Assembly: GCA_023407175.1 (NCBI GenBank)
Contig: JAEYMU010000040.1
Coordinates: forward strand, 84,038-148,037
DNA length: 64,000 nucleotides
Source of the DNA: Bacillota bacterium
GTDB lineage: Bacteria > Bacillota_A > Clostridia > Lachnospirales > Lachnospiraceae
Direction of reading: 5' to 3'
Of the stretch, positions 9,162 to 17,958 are shown piece by piece. Each line of letters opens with the position of its first letter. Position 1 is the first letter of the stretch. The notes under the pieces were generated by a model that was given only the letters and a program-made list of their open reading frames with translations, had not been told where the DNA came from and did no database searches. The position numbers and the translations under genes are program-made.

Positions 9162-10454
9162 TTATTTTATCTGTACGGTAACGGGTATGTCCAGTGACTG
9201 CACCGGTGTATAAATCCATTTCACTTTATACCTATGTTCTTCGTAATTCTTTATCCTTAACGTAGTATATACGGTGCTTTTATCCTCCGGTTTTGCTGCC
9301 ATGTTAAAGTCTGTGGAATAACAGTTCCCCTCCGTGTCATAATATTCAAAGGGAATGACCTGTTGAAAGGAATTGGGCCGCTCAGAAGCATTCTTAATTA
9401 CAACCACCAGGGTTGTATCCTCCATGGTCATGGAGTCCACACTGACACCCTCCGGCATATTTGTGATTGTTTTTCGGGAATAATCTATTTCTCCGTACAG
9501 CTTATCCTTATCTTTCATTCTGATACCGTTAATGTACAGGGTCAGATCAGACGAATCTGAAAAATAACTGCTTTCATAATACAATGCCAAGGCCCCCTGG
9601 TCCTCACCTTCAGACCATGCAGTAACACCATCACCGGTTGGTACTCCATACATATTCCCCTTTTCATCCTCGAACGTTACCTCCAGTCCATCGATAACGG
9701 CGCTGTTTTTATCATCATAGTCAAGATGCAATATGGACTGGGTAGGATAGATATCAAGAGACTTTAAATAAATTCTCTGCTCCATGACTTCAATCCACCG
9801 GTCAATTATAATTGTTGCTTTGGCCTTGATATACTGGCTGTCCGGATGCAGCTGAAAGCTGAAGGTATCATTCCCGGCCGCATTCACGGTCACTGTGAAG
9901 ATAAAATCCTCCGGCATTTCCTCCGCGTGTATAAAATCAAGTGAAACCTCCTCCGTTTTACCTGGTTCATATACTGAATCCGCGGTAATAAACGCCGTTA
10001 ATTCATTCCCATTGACATCCCGGAATTTATAATTCCAGGTTCCTTCCTTTACCGGAGCCTCCACGCGAAAGAACAATGAAATGTGCGTGGAATCCAGTAT
10101 CATATAATCAACGGTAACTGTTACATCCTCCTGGGTTTGGCTCTCACCGATTGCCTGATAATATTCATGATCCACAGCAGCCTTCAAGCTCTTATCCAGG
10201 GCAACAGCACGTACAAGCTCCTTCAGCGCCGGTATATCACTCATCGCCAAAGCTACGGCGGGAAACAGATTAACTGCTATTACAAAGGCTGCTGCCAGGG
10301 ATGCAAAGAAAATTGACGGGGTCTTTAATATTGCAGCCCTTCTTCTACTCTTCTTTGCTCTTTTCACCGCTTTGACAGGCGAATATACTGTCACTCCAGA
10401 CAATTGCTCCAGTTCTACCTTCAGTTCCTTGAACTCTTCCATGCGATCCATCAT
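9162..10454 (-). CDS. DUF4179-type membrane protein, probable anti-sigma factor
   Basis: This 430-residue protein has a cytoplasmic N-terminal part (about 1-45, rich in Lys and Arg), one membrane segment (about 47-70) and a long extracytoplasmic region. It fits the DUF4179/DUF5643 layout found beside ECF sigma factors. It starts at an ATGA overlap with the stop codon of the sigma factor gene, so the two are translationally coupled. Its inferred role is to hold the sigma factor inactive until an envelope signal arrives; the signal is unknown. Confidence 0.75.
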   Translation of the reverse strand: MMDRMEEFKELKVELEQLSGVTVYSPVKAVKRAKKSRRRAAILKTPSIFFASLAAAFVIAVNLFPAVALAMSDIPALKELVRAVALDKSLKAAVDHEYYQAIGESQTQEDVTVTVDYMILDSTHISLFFRVEAPVKEGTWNYKFRDVNGNELTAFITADSVYEPGKTEEVSLDFIHAEEMPEDFIFTVTVNAAGNDTFSFQLHPDSQYIKAKATIIIDRWIEVMEQRIYLKSLDIYPTQSILHLDYDDKNSAVIDGLEVTFEDEKGNMYGVPTGDGVTAWSEGEDQGALALYYESSYFSDSSDLTLYINGIRMKDKDKLYGEIDYSRKTITNMPEGVSVDSMTMEDTTLVVVIKNASERPNSFQQVIPFEYYDTEGNCYSTDFNMAAKPEDKSTVYTTLRIKNYEEHRYKVKWIYTPVQSLDIPVTVQIK

Positions 10455-10918
10455 TCCGCCTCCAATTCCAGCCTTAATAAGGCCAATGCTTTCCTCTGTC
10501 TGGTTGCAACCGTTCCCTGGGGAAGCTTTAATATTTCTGCCGTCTCCACCAGGGTATAATCATTAAAATACCTCAGATTAATTATGATTTGAAGCTCAGA
10601 GGGGAGCTTTGCAATTGCCTCCCTAAGCGGAAGTGAATCATAATCAATATGGCTTTGCTCCGGTACTTCTTCCAGCGGAGCCACCCTCTTTAAATGCTTC
10701 AATTCCTTATTACAGACATTGATCAAAATTCTTGTTATCCAGGTTTTAAGGTATTCCGGATGCTTTAACTTCCTTATATTTTTATAAGCAAGATATGCTG
10801 CTTCATCCACGGCCTCAAGTGCCGCAGCCTCACTTCTAAGGTAAAGATATGCCATCCGGTAAAGCTGGCCCTTCAGGGTATTGAATTCGGATATGAACCT
10901 ATCCTCCGGCAGTTTCAT
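10451..10918 (-). CDS. ECF-type RNA polymerase sigma factor
   Basis: This 155-residue protein has a sigma region 2 (about residues 8-70) and a region 4 helix-turn-helix (about 100-150, with TLVETAEILKLPQGTVATRQ). It is of ordinary ECF length. It precedes and overlaps the membrane-bound DUF4179 gene, the usual sigma/anti-sigma order. Such sigma factors commonly transcribe their own operon, but I could not identify a convincing ECF promoter upstream. Confidence 0.88.
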   Translation of the reverse strand: MKLPEDRFISEFNTLKGQLYRMAYLYLRSEAAALEAVDEAAYLAYKNIRKLKHPEYLKTWITRILINVCNKELKHLKRVAPLEEVPEQSHIDYDSLPLREAIAKLPSELQIIINLRYFNDYTLVETAEILKLPQGTVATRQRKALALLRLELEAE

Positions 10919-11298
10919 AAGGCTTTTCCTTTCTCCATATCATTTTCAAACAGGGGATTGCATTCTAATGTCGTTTCCACTTTTCTCCTGTTTTCTTATA
11001 TCTATTAGAGCAATCAGAAGCACAAATTTATTGCGATAAAACAATTTTTTTTCAGAACTTGCATCTGCAATGATACCGATCCCTGATGAAACTCCTTACC
11101 GGTTGCGATTGATCGGAAAATATTACTGATATCATACCACATAAGAAAGAAAGATTAAAATTCCTCTCTGATTATTTTAATGCCTCCTGGTAGCTTAAGC
11201 ATATTTACAAGCAGCTTAAGAAATGGTAATATCCGATATATAATCTTAAATCATATCGAGGGTTTTCATGAACATTACATAGGAGGTAAGCTTGCATT
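10919..11298. other. Divergent intergenic region with a promoter for the dCMP deaminase gene
   Basis: This 380-base AT-rich gap lies between the leftward sigma factor gene and the rightward deaminase gene. Within it, TTTACA (11204-11209) and TAATAT (11227-11232) are 17 bases apart on the plus strand. An AGGAGG site lies just before the deaminase ATG. No other structure was recognised. Confidence 0.5.
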
Positions 11299-11787
11299 AT
11301 GGAAAGACGTGATAAAATCAATTATTATCTGGATTTGGCTGAAATGGTTTCGCAGAGAGGCACCTGCTTAAGAAAGCTTTACGGTGCGGTTATCGTTAAG
11401 AATGATGAGGTTATCTCAACCGGTTATGTAGGCTCTCCAAGAGGCCGGAAGAATTGTTCAGATCTCGGGGTATGTGTCCGTGAAAAGCTAAAGGTTCCAA
11501 GAGGGGAACGTTATGAGCTGTGCCGCAGCGTCCATGCAGAGGCAAATGCAATCATAAGCGCTTCCCGGGATAAGATGATCGGAAGCGCGATATATCTAGT
11601 AGGCATCGACATGAAAACCGGCGGTTATGTTGAAAATTCCAGCTGCTGTTCTATGTGTAAACGGCTGGTAATTAACGCAGGAATTGAAAAGGTAATCATA
11701 AGAGATACCAAGGAGGATTACCGGGTAGTCAATGTTGAGGATTGGATCAACGATGATGAGTCACTTTCCGGCACCTTCGGATATTAG
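11299..11787 (+). CDS. Deoxycytidylate (dCMP) deaminase family protein
   Basis: This 162-residue zinc deaminase probably converts dCMP to dUMP in thymidylate synthesis. The catalytic HAE motif is in RSVHAEANAI (about residue 75) and the remaining zinc cysteines are in SCCSMCKR (about 115). The N-terminal GAVIVKNDEVISTGYVGSPRG segment is typical of ComEB-like dCMP deaminases. It has a strong AGGAGG ribosome site, appears monocistronic and ends before a perfect hairpin. Confidence 0.88.
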   Translation: MERRDKINYYLDLAEMVSQRGTCLRKLYGAVIVKNDEVISTGYVGSPRGRKNCSDLGVCVREKLKVPRGERYELCRSVHAEANAIISASRDKMIGSAIYLVGIDMKTGGYVENSSCCSMCKRLVINAGIEKVIIRDTKEDYRVVNVEDWINDDESLSGTFGY

Positions 11788-11831
11788 AAATTGTGCAGGC
11801 CTCACCTGCTTTTATTGTAAAACGCAAAATA

Positions 11832-11870
11832 ATCGCAAAAGTATTCCGCTAAACGGAATACTTTTGCGAT
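11832..11870. terminator. Bidirectional terminator
   Basis: A perfect 17-base-pair inverted repeat with a 5-base CTAAA loop lies between the convergent deaminase and HPr-like genes. The AAAAG/CTTTT arms give T-runs on both strands. Confidence 0.75.
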
Positions 11871-11901
11871 ATCAGCTGTTCTTCCTGTATTCTTCATTCT
11901 G

Positions 11902-12129
11902 TTAAATTCCATCAACTGCCCATTTGTTAATTTTTTCCATAAAGCTTTTATCCTCTGTCACTACTTTTATCGCATGATTGTAATCAAGGGCCATTAAGCC
12001 CAGGATTGATTTTGCATCTGCTATCTGATTATTATCGGTGTGCACTCCGACATCATAGCTTGATTTACATGCCAAGTTCATAAAGTCCCTTAAATCATTC
12101 GCCTGTGTCAGCTTGATAAAACGATACAT
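11902..12129 (-). CDS. HPr-like domain protein lacking the phosphorylatable histidine
   Basis: This 75-residue protein resembles HPr of the phosphotransferase system. The AKSILGLMALD segment (about residues 39-49) matches the region around regulatory Ser46 of Gram-positive HPr. The usual histidine of the GxHARP motif near position 15 is absent: residues 13-20 read LRDFMNLA. A role as a PEP-dependent phosphocarrier is therefore unlikely; a Crh-like regulatory role is possible but unproven. The start at 12129 is preferred over the ATG five codons upstream because GAGGTG lies at the right distance. It is separate from the sugar ABC operon that follows. Confidence 0.7.
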   Translation of the reverse strand: MYRFIKLTQANDLRDFMNLACKSSYDVGVHTDNNQIADAKSILGLMALDYNHAIKVVTEDKSFMEKINKWAVDGI

Positions 12130-12310
12130 AAAACACCTCTTCATTATTTTCTATTCACCGATGCCCTACGGTTAAAGCCGCACCTTTTCCTCATTGCTGC
12201 CCTGAATTGCCGATTAGCTGTAAAGGTATGGCAATTAACCGTAAAAACACCGAAGGCTATCTCTTATGTAGCAGTTAAGTTCTGCCATTAATCGCAAACA
12301 TCATGGCATA

Positions 12311-13357
12311 TTATTTCATTGCTGCAAAGGTCAGGCTGTCATCAACGAAGTCGTCTACATTGCTTTTATCAATTACACCGGTTCCGGCATCCACATATTC
12401 ATCATAAGCTTCTCCCTTAAGAATCTTAAGTGTGGTGTCCACAGCGGCTTTACCAAGGGAACCTGGGTCGTTCATGGCTGTAATTGCATAAGCTCCTTCC
12501 TTGATCTTCTTTACGGCTTCCATCAATCCATCCACTCCGGTAACAACAACATCATTGATGCCATTCTCCTGAAGCACCTGTAATGCGCCTAACGACATAT
12601 CATCATTATGTCCGTAAACTGCGATAATATCAGGATTGCTTTGAATTAAGTCCTGTGTCGCAGTTACAGCCTTGGATCTTGTATAATCACAGTAGGCAGA
12701 TTGGATAACCTGAAGACCGGGTGCCTCTGCGATTGCATTTTCAAATCCGTCTCTTCTTGCCATCATTACTGTGTCACCGGCCGCACCCTGAATTTCAAGA
12801 ATTTTTCCGCTTGCTTTTTCTTTACCGCCGAGAAGCTCAACCAATGCTTCTCCCACCAGACGTCCCATTTCCTCGTTATCTCTTCCTACATAAGCCGTGT
12901 TTCCGTCGGAAACATTTCTGTCTACGGTAATAACCGGAATTCCTGCTGCCTTACACGCTTCGATACCGGGCTGTACTCCTTCGGCATTTACCGGATTCAG
13001 TATTAAAGCATCAATTCCGCTGGAAATCAGGTCCTGAATATCTGTATTTTGCTTTGAAACATCGTTTTGCGCATCGGCATAAACAAATTCAACCCCAAGT
13101 TCCTTTGCATAATCTTCCGCAACATCCTTCATGGCAACATAAAAGGGCGAATCTAAGATACATTGTGAAAACCCAATCTTATATGTAGTATCCTCACCAC
13201 TGTCTGAGGAAGCATCCGGTGCCTTTGTTGCATCACCTGTCTGTTCCGTTGAATTGTTATCGCCTGATGTCTCATCGGATTTTTGCGAACAACCGGCAAA
13301 CGATAATATCACCATCATTACCATCAACAAAGCTATACCCTTTTTACATTTTTTCAT
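12311..13357 (-). CDS. Sugar ABC transporter substrate-binding lipoprotein (RbsB-like)
   Basis: This 348-residue lipoprotein is of the periplasmic-binding-protein type I class (ribose/galactose/allose family). It has a signal peptide ending in a FAGC lipobox at about residues 22-25. A Ser/Thr/Asp-rich linker follows, then the binding domain with IDALILNPVNAEG, PVITVDRNV and YGHNDDMSLGALQ, typical of sugar binding. It is the last gene of the kinase-rbsA-rbsC-rbsB operon. The ATG at 13357 has AGGAG eight bases upstream; an in-frame GTG two codons earlier is less likely. The ligand is unknown; the context suggests a pentose, deoxy sugar or polyol. Confidence 0.88.
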   Translation of the reverse strand: MKKCKKGIALLMVMMVILSFAGCSQKSDETSGDNNSTEQTGDATKAPDASSDSGEDTTYKIGFSQCILDSPFYVAMKDVAEDYAKELGVEFVYADAQNDVSKQNTDIQDLISSGIDALILNPVNAEGVQPGIEACKAAGIPVITVDRNVSDGNTAYVGRDNEEMGRLVGEALVELLGGKEKASGKILEIQGAAGDTVMMARRDGFENAIAEAPGLQVIQSAYCDYTRSKAVTATQDLIQSNPDIIAVYGHNDDMSLGALQVLQENGINDVVVTGVDGLMEAVKKIKEGAYAITAMNDPGSLGKAAVDTTLKILKGEAYDEYVDAGTGVIDKSNVDDFVDDSLTFAAMK

Positions 13358-13442
13358 AATCACTTCTCCTTTTCTTGATTTTGCATTATTATATTATGAA
13401 GAGACTTTTTCAATAGTCCGGACTATTGAATGAGCAGCTCAA

Positions 13443-14396
13443 TCATACCGCTTTATTTTTCTTTTCCACAAGCATTTTATTAAGCAATAATGCGGCTACT
13501 ATGATCGCACCCTTTGCTATCTGCTGATAAAAGGATGCCAGTCCCACAAGATTAAAAATATTTGTAAGTATCTGCAACAGGAATACACCTCCAAAGGTTC
13601 CTATCACGGTTCCGACACCACCGGAAAGACTTGCCCCTCCGATAACAGCCGCAGCAATTGCGTTCAGCTCCATTCCGTCACCCGCTGTCGGCTGGCCGGT
13701 TGCCAGCCAGGAGGCGGTCAGAATACCGGCAAAAGCCGCCAGACAGGCTGATATTGCATAAGTAATGATGTAATTCATCCTCGTCTTTATTCCTGAGAGC
13801 ATGGCTGCTTCTTTATTACCCCCAATCGCATAAAGGCTTCGTCCAAAGGATGTGTATTTCAGCATAATAGATACAAGAATCGTTAATACAATCCATATAA
13901 TTCCGCTGATCGGCACACCTGATATAAACCCGCCGCCAAGCTTTCTGAAACCACCGCTTAATCCAAAAACCGGAACTCCCTTTGTTGTCAGCAGTGCGGC
14001 ACCTCTCGCCGCCTGCATCATAGCCAATGTTGTGATAAAATCCGGCAATTTGAATTTAGCGATCAGCAAACCATTCAGTGCACCTAATCCAACACCCAAA
14101 ACCAGACTGATTATAATCGCAGCCACAAAATTCATGTTATGGCTAAGCAGGATGGCGCATATCATACCCGAAAAAGCCGCAACGGATCCCACCGAGAGAT
14201 CAATACCGCCTATGATGATGACCAGTGTCATACCGATTGCCACCACTCCGGGAATGGATGCCTGCTGCAGCAGATTCAGAAAATTTTTAACCTTCAGGAA
14301 ACTAGGTGATAGAATCGAAGCGATTACAATAAAAACCAGCAGCAGCACTAACAAATTATACTTTTTTAACCATTCGCCCATATTAATTTTTTTCAT
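13443..14396 (-). CDS. Sugar ABC transporter permease (RbsC-like)
   Basis: This 317-residue permease of the ribose/xylose branched family has about eight to ten hydrophobic segments. The family signature GGIDLSVGSVAAFSGM is at about residues 63-78 and the conserved GGASLSGGVGT at about 250. It overlaps the ATP-binding gene by 14 bases and is followed by the binding protein gene. Together they form one importer whose substrate is probably the sugar processed by the neighbouring kinase and microcompartment. Confidence 0.92.
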   Translation of the reverse strand: MKKINMGEWLKKYNLLVLLLVFIVIASILSPSFLKVKNFLNLLQQASIPGVVAIGMTLVIIIGGIDLSVGSVAAFSGMICAILLSHNMNFVAAIIISLVLGVGLGALNGLLIAKFKLPDFITTLAMMQAARGAALLTTKGVPVFGLSGGFRKLGGGFISGVPISGIIWIVLTILVSIMLKYTSFGRSLYAIGGNKEAAMLSGIKTRMNYIITYAISACLAAFAGILTASWLATGQPTAGDGMELNAIAAAVIGGASLSGGVGTVIGTFGGVFLLQILTNIFNLVGLASFYQQIAKGAIIVAALLLNKMLVEKKNKAV

Positions 14397-15903
14397 CGTG
14401 AATTCCTCCTGTCACCGATACCTGTAATATTCTATCCTGATTAAAATTGGCTTTTGAAGATGCCATTACCTGCCTGCCGTCATACATAACCGAAATGTTG
14501 TCGCAGATTCTAAGCAATTCCTCCAATTCCGAAGAAACAACAATGATACTCTTTCCCTGCTCAGACAACATTCTTATTATTTTATATATTTCTTCCTTGG
14601 CCATAACATCGATGCCCTGTGTCGGCTCATCAATCAGCAGAATATCACAATCCTGGGCAAGCCATTTGGCAAGAACAACCTTCTGCTGGTTTCCGCCCGA
14701 TAAATTTTGTGTTACCGTTTTGATAGTCGGTGTTTTTATATTCAGCTTTTTCTTATAATCATGGCAGGTTTCATCAATGGATCTGTAATGAATAAATCCT
14801 CGTCTGATAAACCTTTTTAAGGCAACCATGGACATATTTTCCCAAACTGGAAGGATCAATATCAGTCCCTGTGTTTTTCTGTTTTCCGGCACCAGGCCGA
14901 TTTTATGCCTGATTGCATCCTTCGTGCTTTTAAAGCACACTTTTTTACCGTTTATCAGGATTTCTCCCCCGGTATATGGATCCACACCAAATATTGATCT
15001 GAGAATTTCAGTTCTCCCCGAGCCTACCAGGCCATAAAAGCCCAGCACCTCACCCTTATGCAATTTAAAATTAATTCCTGATACCTTATGATTGCTCATA
15101 TTCTTCATTTCCATGACCACCTGGTCGGATATGGGATTTACATCGCTCTCCTCCTTATGAAGCTGACTCAGTCTGGCGCCTGTCATATATTCCACCAGCA
15201 TATCTTCATTTAATTCATTCACCAGCTTGCAAACCACAAATTTTCCATCCCTGAGTACTGTAATTCTGTCACCGACAATAAACAATTCCTCTAAATGATG
15301 AGAGATATATATAATTGTGATGCCCGCCTTCTTTAAATCTTCAATGACCCTCAGCAAAGTTTCAAATTCGCTTTTGGATAAGGTAGAGGAGGGCTCATCC
15401 ATTACAATTAATTTTGCATTACTCGCCAACGCCTTCATAATTTCTGTCAGCTGACGCTGGCCGATATTCAATGACTTGATCTTTGCCTTGACATTAATCC
15501 TTAAATTCAACTGATCCGCAATTTCCTGCGTCTTCTTATAAACCTCGTTCCAATTGACCAGTCCCGCCTTATTTCTGGGATAATTGTTAATAAAAACATT
15601 TTCCCCCACATCCAATTCGTTAATTAATGACAGCTCCTGATAAATAACAGAAATACCCTGCTTTTTCCGTTCCAGTGTTCCATGGGGCCTTAACTCTTTT
15701 CCGTCAAAAATAATTTTGCCTCCGTCCTCAACATAAGCTCCGGACAGTATCTTCATTAATGTTGATTTACCCGCACCGTTGGCGCCGATCAGACAGTTGA
15801 CTTCACCGCGTTTCACACAAAAGTCTACCTTGTCTAAGGCTCTTACCCCCGGAAACAGTTTATCAATTGCTTTCATCTCCAAAATATTACCCTGTTCCTG
15901 CAA
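14383..15903 (-). CDS. Sugar ABC transporter ATP-binding protein (RbsA-like, tandem domain)
   Basis: This 506-residue protein has two ATP-binding cassettes, as in RbsA/XylG/MglA. The first has Walker A GANGAGKST (about 42-50) and Walker B LIVMDEPSS. The second has a degenerate Walker A (GLVGSGRTE), LSGGNQQKV and LLIDEPTQGID, a pattern usual for this family. The start is probably TTG with AAGGAGG nine bases upstream. It lies between the FGGY kinase gene and the permease gene in one operon and energises the importer. Confidence 0.92.
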   Translation of the reverse strand: MQEQGNILEMKAIDKLFPGVRALDKVDFCVKRGEVNCLIGANGAGKSTLMKILSGAYVEDGGKIIFDGKELRPHGTLERKKQGISVIYQELSLINELDVGENVFINNYPRNKAGLVNWNEVYKKTQEIADQLNLRINVKAKIKSLNIGQRQLTEIMKALASNAKLIVMDEPSSTLSKSEFETLLRVIEDLKKAGITIIYISHHLEELFIVGDRITVLRDGKFVVCKLVNELNEDMLVEYMTGARLSQLHKEESDVNPISDQVVMEMKNMSNHKVSGINFKLHKGEVLGFYGLVGSGRTEILRSIFGVDPYTGGEILINGKKVCFKSTKDAIRHKIGLVPENRKTQGLILILPVWENMSMVALKRFIRRGFIHYRSIDETCHDYKKKLNIKTPTIKTVTQNLSGGNQQKVVLAKWLAQDCDILLIDEPTQGIDVMAKEEIYKIIRMLSEQGKSIIVVSSELEELLRICDNISVMYDGRQVMASSKANFNQDRILQVSVTGGIHDEKN

Positions 15904-15933
15904 CTTAAATTTCCTCCTTTAACATAAGCTGTA

Positions 15934-17439
15934 TTACTGCTCATGCATCATATCTTTTAAGTTTTCATATAGCCCCAGATATCTTTTAAAATGGATTTTA
16001 TATTCTTCGTGATTCTTTAAATCAGGTTCTATAATAGATTTAGGCCGAACCATACCGCACGCCGCAGCATCAACATCCTTATAGCAGCCCGAGCCTGAAG
16101 CAGCTACCACACAGCAGCCCAGAACACCCGCCTGAGAATCCCTGTTTACAATTATTTTTTTACCCGTAACATCCGATATGATCTGCATCCATACATTATC
16201 CCTGGTAACTCCGCCACAGGCTGTAATCGAATGAATCTGATAACCCTGTGTTTCAAAATTACGGATAATATTATTTGTTCCGAAGGCTACGGATTCAATT
16301 AACGCACGGTAGACATGCTTCCATGTATGCTTAATATTCAGTCCGAATATGACTCCCTTCGCCATGGCATCCTTATAAGGTGTCCGATTGCCCTGAAAAA
16401 AATCAAGAACCGTAATTCCATCTGCACCAATCGGCATGTCGGCTGCACTTTTCTCCAGCATGGCATAAGGATTTCCGCCTTCATTCCCGATATGAAAGTT
16501 TTCCCTGAACCAATTTACCAGTCCTGAAGCCGAAATCTGTCCGCCCTCCAGCAGCCACAGACCATCGACAACCGCACTGTCATAGGGGCCCCAGACTCCT
16601 GATATATCCGGCTTATCCTGGGACAGGCACAAATGTACGAAGCTTGTACCCATGATAATCCCCAGCTTCCCCGGTCGAAGCACATCCAGTCCAAACATAG
16701 CCATATGCGCGTCTATCCCTCCCTGTACAACGAGCATACCCTTATTAATTCCAAAGGTCTCGGCAAGATCGGTACGGATTTTTCCAAGCACAGCTCCGAT
16801 TTTGTCAACCCGGGTCACGATTTTCTCTTCATAATCTTCGAAGCCTATTTCTTCGAAAAAATCTCTTTGATAACCGCCCAGGGATCTCACATAATTCCAC
16901 TTACAGGTAGTATTGCAGATAGAAGAAGACAAAATTCCGCACAGCTTAAAATTAATCCAATCCAACTGCTCCACCAGCCTATAGCAGCTATCATAAACCT
17001 CCCTACGATTATGCTTTATCCAAAGAGCCTTCGGGATCATCCACTCAAAGGAGGTCTCCTGACCGCAGTAATTCAAAACCGGGTGCTTCGAATGGTTGAT
17101 CTTTATCATTTCATTCTTTGATCTGGCATCCATCCACATCATGGCATCCATCAGAGGAGCCCCCTCTTTATCAATTGCAAAGACCGTGGAAGATGTGGAA
17201 CAGACGCTGCAGGCTATGATGTGCTGTTTCTCCTCCTCAGATAAATCATTCATGCAATTCTTGAGAGTATCAAGAATTGCATCCCACCAGTCAAGGGGCT
17301 TCTGTTCTGCCCATCCAATTTCGGGATATGTAGTTTTCCAGGACTTTTGATGACTGGTTATCATGTTTCCGTTTTCATCACAGATACCGATTCTGACCCC
17401 CTGCGTGCCTGTATCGATTCCCATAAAATAAGAATTCAT
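15934..17439 (-). CDS. FGGY-family carbohydrate kinase
   Basis: This 501-residue sugar kinase has the phosphate-binding GIDTGTQG motif at 7-14, the catalytic aspartate in GGIDAH (D243) and the adenosine-region motif ACGGVTRDN near 405. The family includes ribulo-, xylulo-, glycero- and erythritol kinases. The sequence looks closest to pentulose (ribulokinase-like) members, but the substrate cannot be read from sequence. It is the first full-length gene of the importer operon. Its ATG overlaps the stop codon of a 45-codon ORF as ATGA, so translation is probably coupled. Its product presumably feeds the aldolase microcompartment encoded nearby. Confidence 0.88.
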   Translation of the reverse strand: MNSYFMGIDTGTQGVRIGICDENGNMITSHQKSWKTTYPEIGWAEQKPLDWWDAILDTLKNCMNDLSEEEKQHIIACSVCSTSSTVFAIDKEGAPLMDAMMWMDARSKNEMIKINHSKHPVLNYCGQETSFEWMIPKALWIKHNRREVYDSCYRLVEQLDWINFKLCGILSSSICNTTCKWNYVRSLGGYQRDFFEEIGFEDYEEKIVTRVDKIGAVLGKIRTDLAETFGINKGMLVVQGGIDAHMAMFGLDVLRPGKLGIIMGTSFVHLCLSQDKPDISGVWGPYDSAVVDGLWLLEGGQISASGLVNWFRENFHIGNEGGNPYAMLEKSAADMPIGADGITVLDFFQGNRTPYKDAMAKGVIFGLNIKHTWKHVYRALIESVAFGTNNIIRNFETQGYQIHSITACGGVTRDNVWMQIISDVTGKKIIVNRDSQAGVLGCCVVAASGSGCYKDVDAAACGMVRPKSIIEPDLKNHEEYKIHFKRYLGLYENLKDMMHEQ

Positions 17440-17573
17440 AAAGCATTGCCCTCCACCGGCATTGTCACTTTGGATAAATCTTCATTAATCATTACCTCAT
17501 CCGCTTCAACCCCCGGCATAGCAACTTCCTCCACTCTGATATCTCCCAGGGCATAAAGTCTTACTGCTCTCAT
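17436..17573 (-). pseudogene. 45-codon ORF: N-terminal remnant of a zinc alcohol dehydrogenase
   Basis: This small ORF starts MRAVRLYALGDIRVEEV, nearly the same as the N-terminus of the Zn-dehydrogenase encoded at 22648-23712 (MRAVRLFAPKDIRCVEV). After about 24 residues it diverges and ends, so it has no catalytic cysteine, zinc site or cofactor domain. It has an AGAGGT-type ribosome site, and its TGA overlaps the ATG of the FGGY kinase gene. It may be a deletion remnant kept as a leader ORF for coupled translation of the kinase. Whether the peptide has a function is unknown. Confidence 0.6.
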
Positions 17574-17623
17574 AATCGGTACCTCTACCTCTCTGTATCA
17601 GATTTTCATCAATTGTTATAATG

Positions 17624-17640
17624 TTATGAACATGTTATAA
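17624..17640. promoter_or_regulatory. Palindromic operator candidate for the kinase/importer operon
   Basis: The sequence TTATGAACATGTTATAA is a 17-base palindrome with one mismatched pair of positions. It lies about 20-36 bases downstream of the predicted transcription start, a typical roadblock-repressor position. It shares TATGAACAT with a site before the divergent iron-alcohol dehydrogenase gene. Direct repeats of TGTTATAATG (17614-17623 and 17633-17642) overlap it. The nearby SorC-family regulator is the likely binder (inference). Confidence 0.45.
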
Positions 17641-17666
17641 TGCACAAGGAACATTTGTATATCTTC

Positions 17667-17695
17667 ATAATACTATATATTTTTTTCGTTGTCAA
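17667..17695 (-). promoter_or_regulatory. Sigma-A promoter of the kinase/importer operon
   Basis: On the minus strand there is TTGACA (17690-17695), a 17-base spacer and TATTAT (17667-17672), about 95 bases upstream of the 45-codon ORF. Confidence 0.75.
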
Positions 17696-17851
17696 TAATT
17701 AATAAAACAAACTTTTAAATTAATTATTTTTTGTATACAATTAAATGGGTAAATTCGGGGGTTTTCTGTTTTTTTAACAAGCAAAAAAAACAAAGATTGC
17801 CAGTAAATCAAGCATTTCAAGGCCATATCGTCAATACGGGGCAAAAATTCA

Positions 17852-17880
17852 TTGACATTTTCATATTATTATGATATTTT
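17852..17880 (+). promoter_or_regulatory. Sigma-A promoter of the iron-dependent alcohol dehydrogenase gene
   Basis: On the plus strand there is TTGACA (17852-17857), a 17-base spacer and TATTTT (17875-17880), about 80 bases before the ATG. Confidence 0.7.
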
Positions 17881-17889
17881 AAATTTGTG

Positions 17890-17929
17890 ATTACATATGA
17901 TACATTTATAATTACATATGTTCATATAA
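17890..17929. promoter_or_regulatory. Operator candidate at the alcohol dehydrogenase promoter
   Basis: Two direct copies of ATTACATATG (17890-17899 and 17911-17920) are spaced 21 bases apart, right at the expected transcription start. The second copy runs into ATGTTCATA (17918-17926), the reverse complement of the TATGAACAT core found at the divergent kinase promoter. A shared regulator, probably the SorC-family protein, is inferred. Confidence 0.4.
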
Positions 17930-17958
17930 TTAAGGATTTCGAAAGGAGTTTTCACTTT

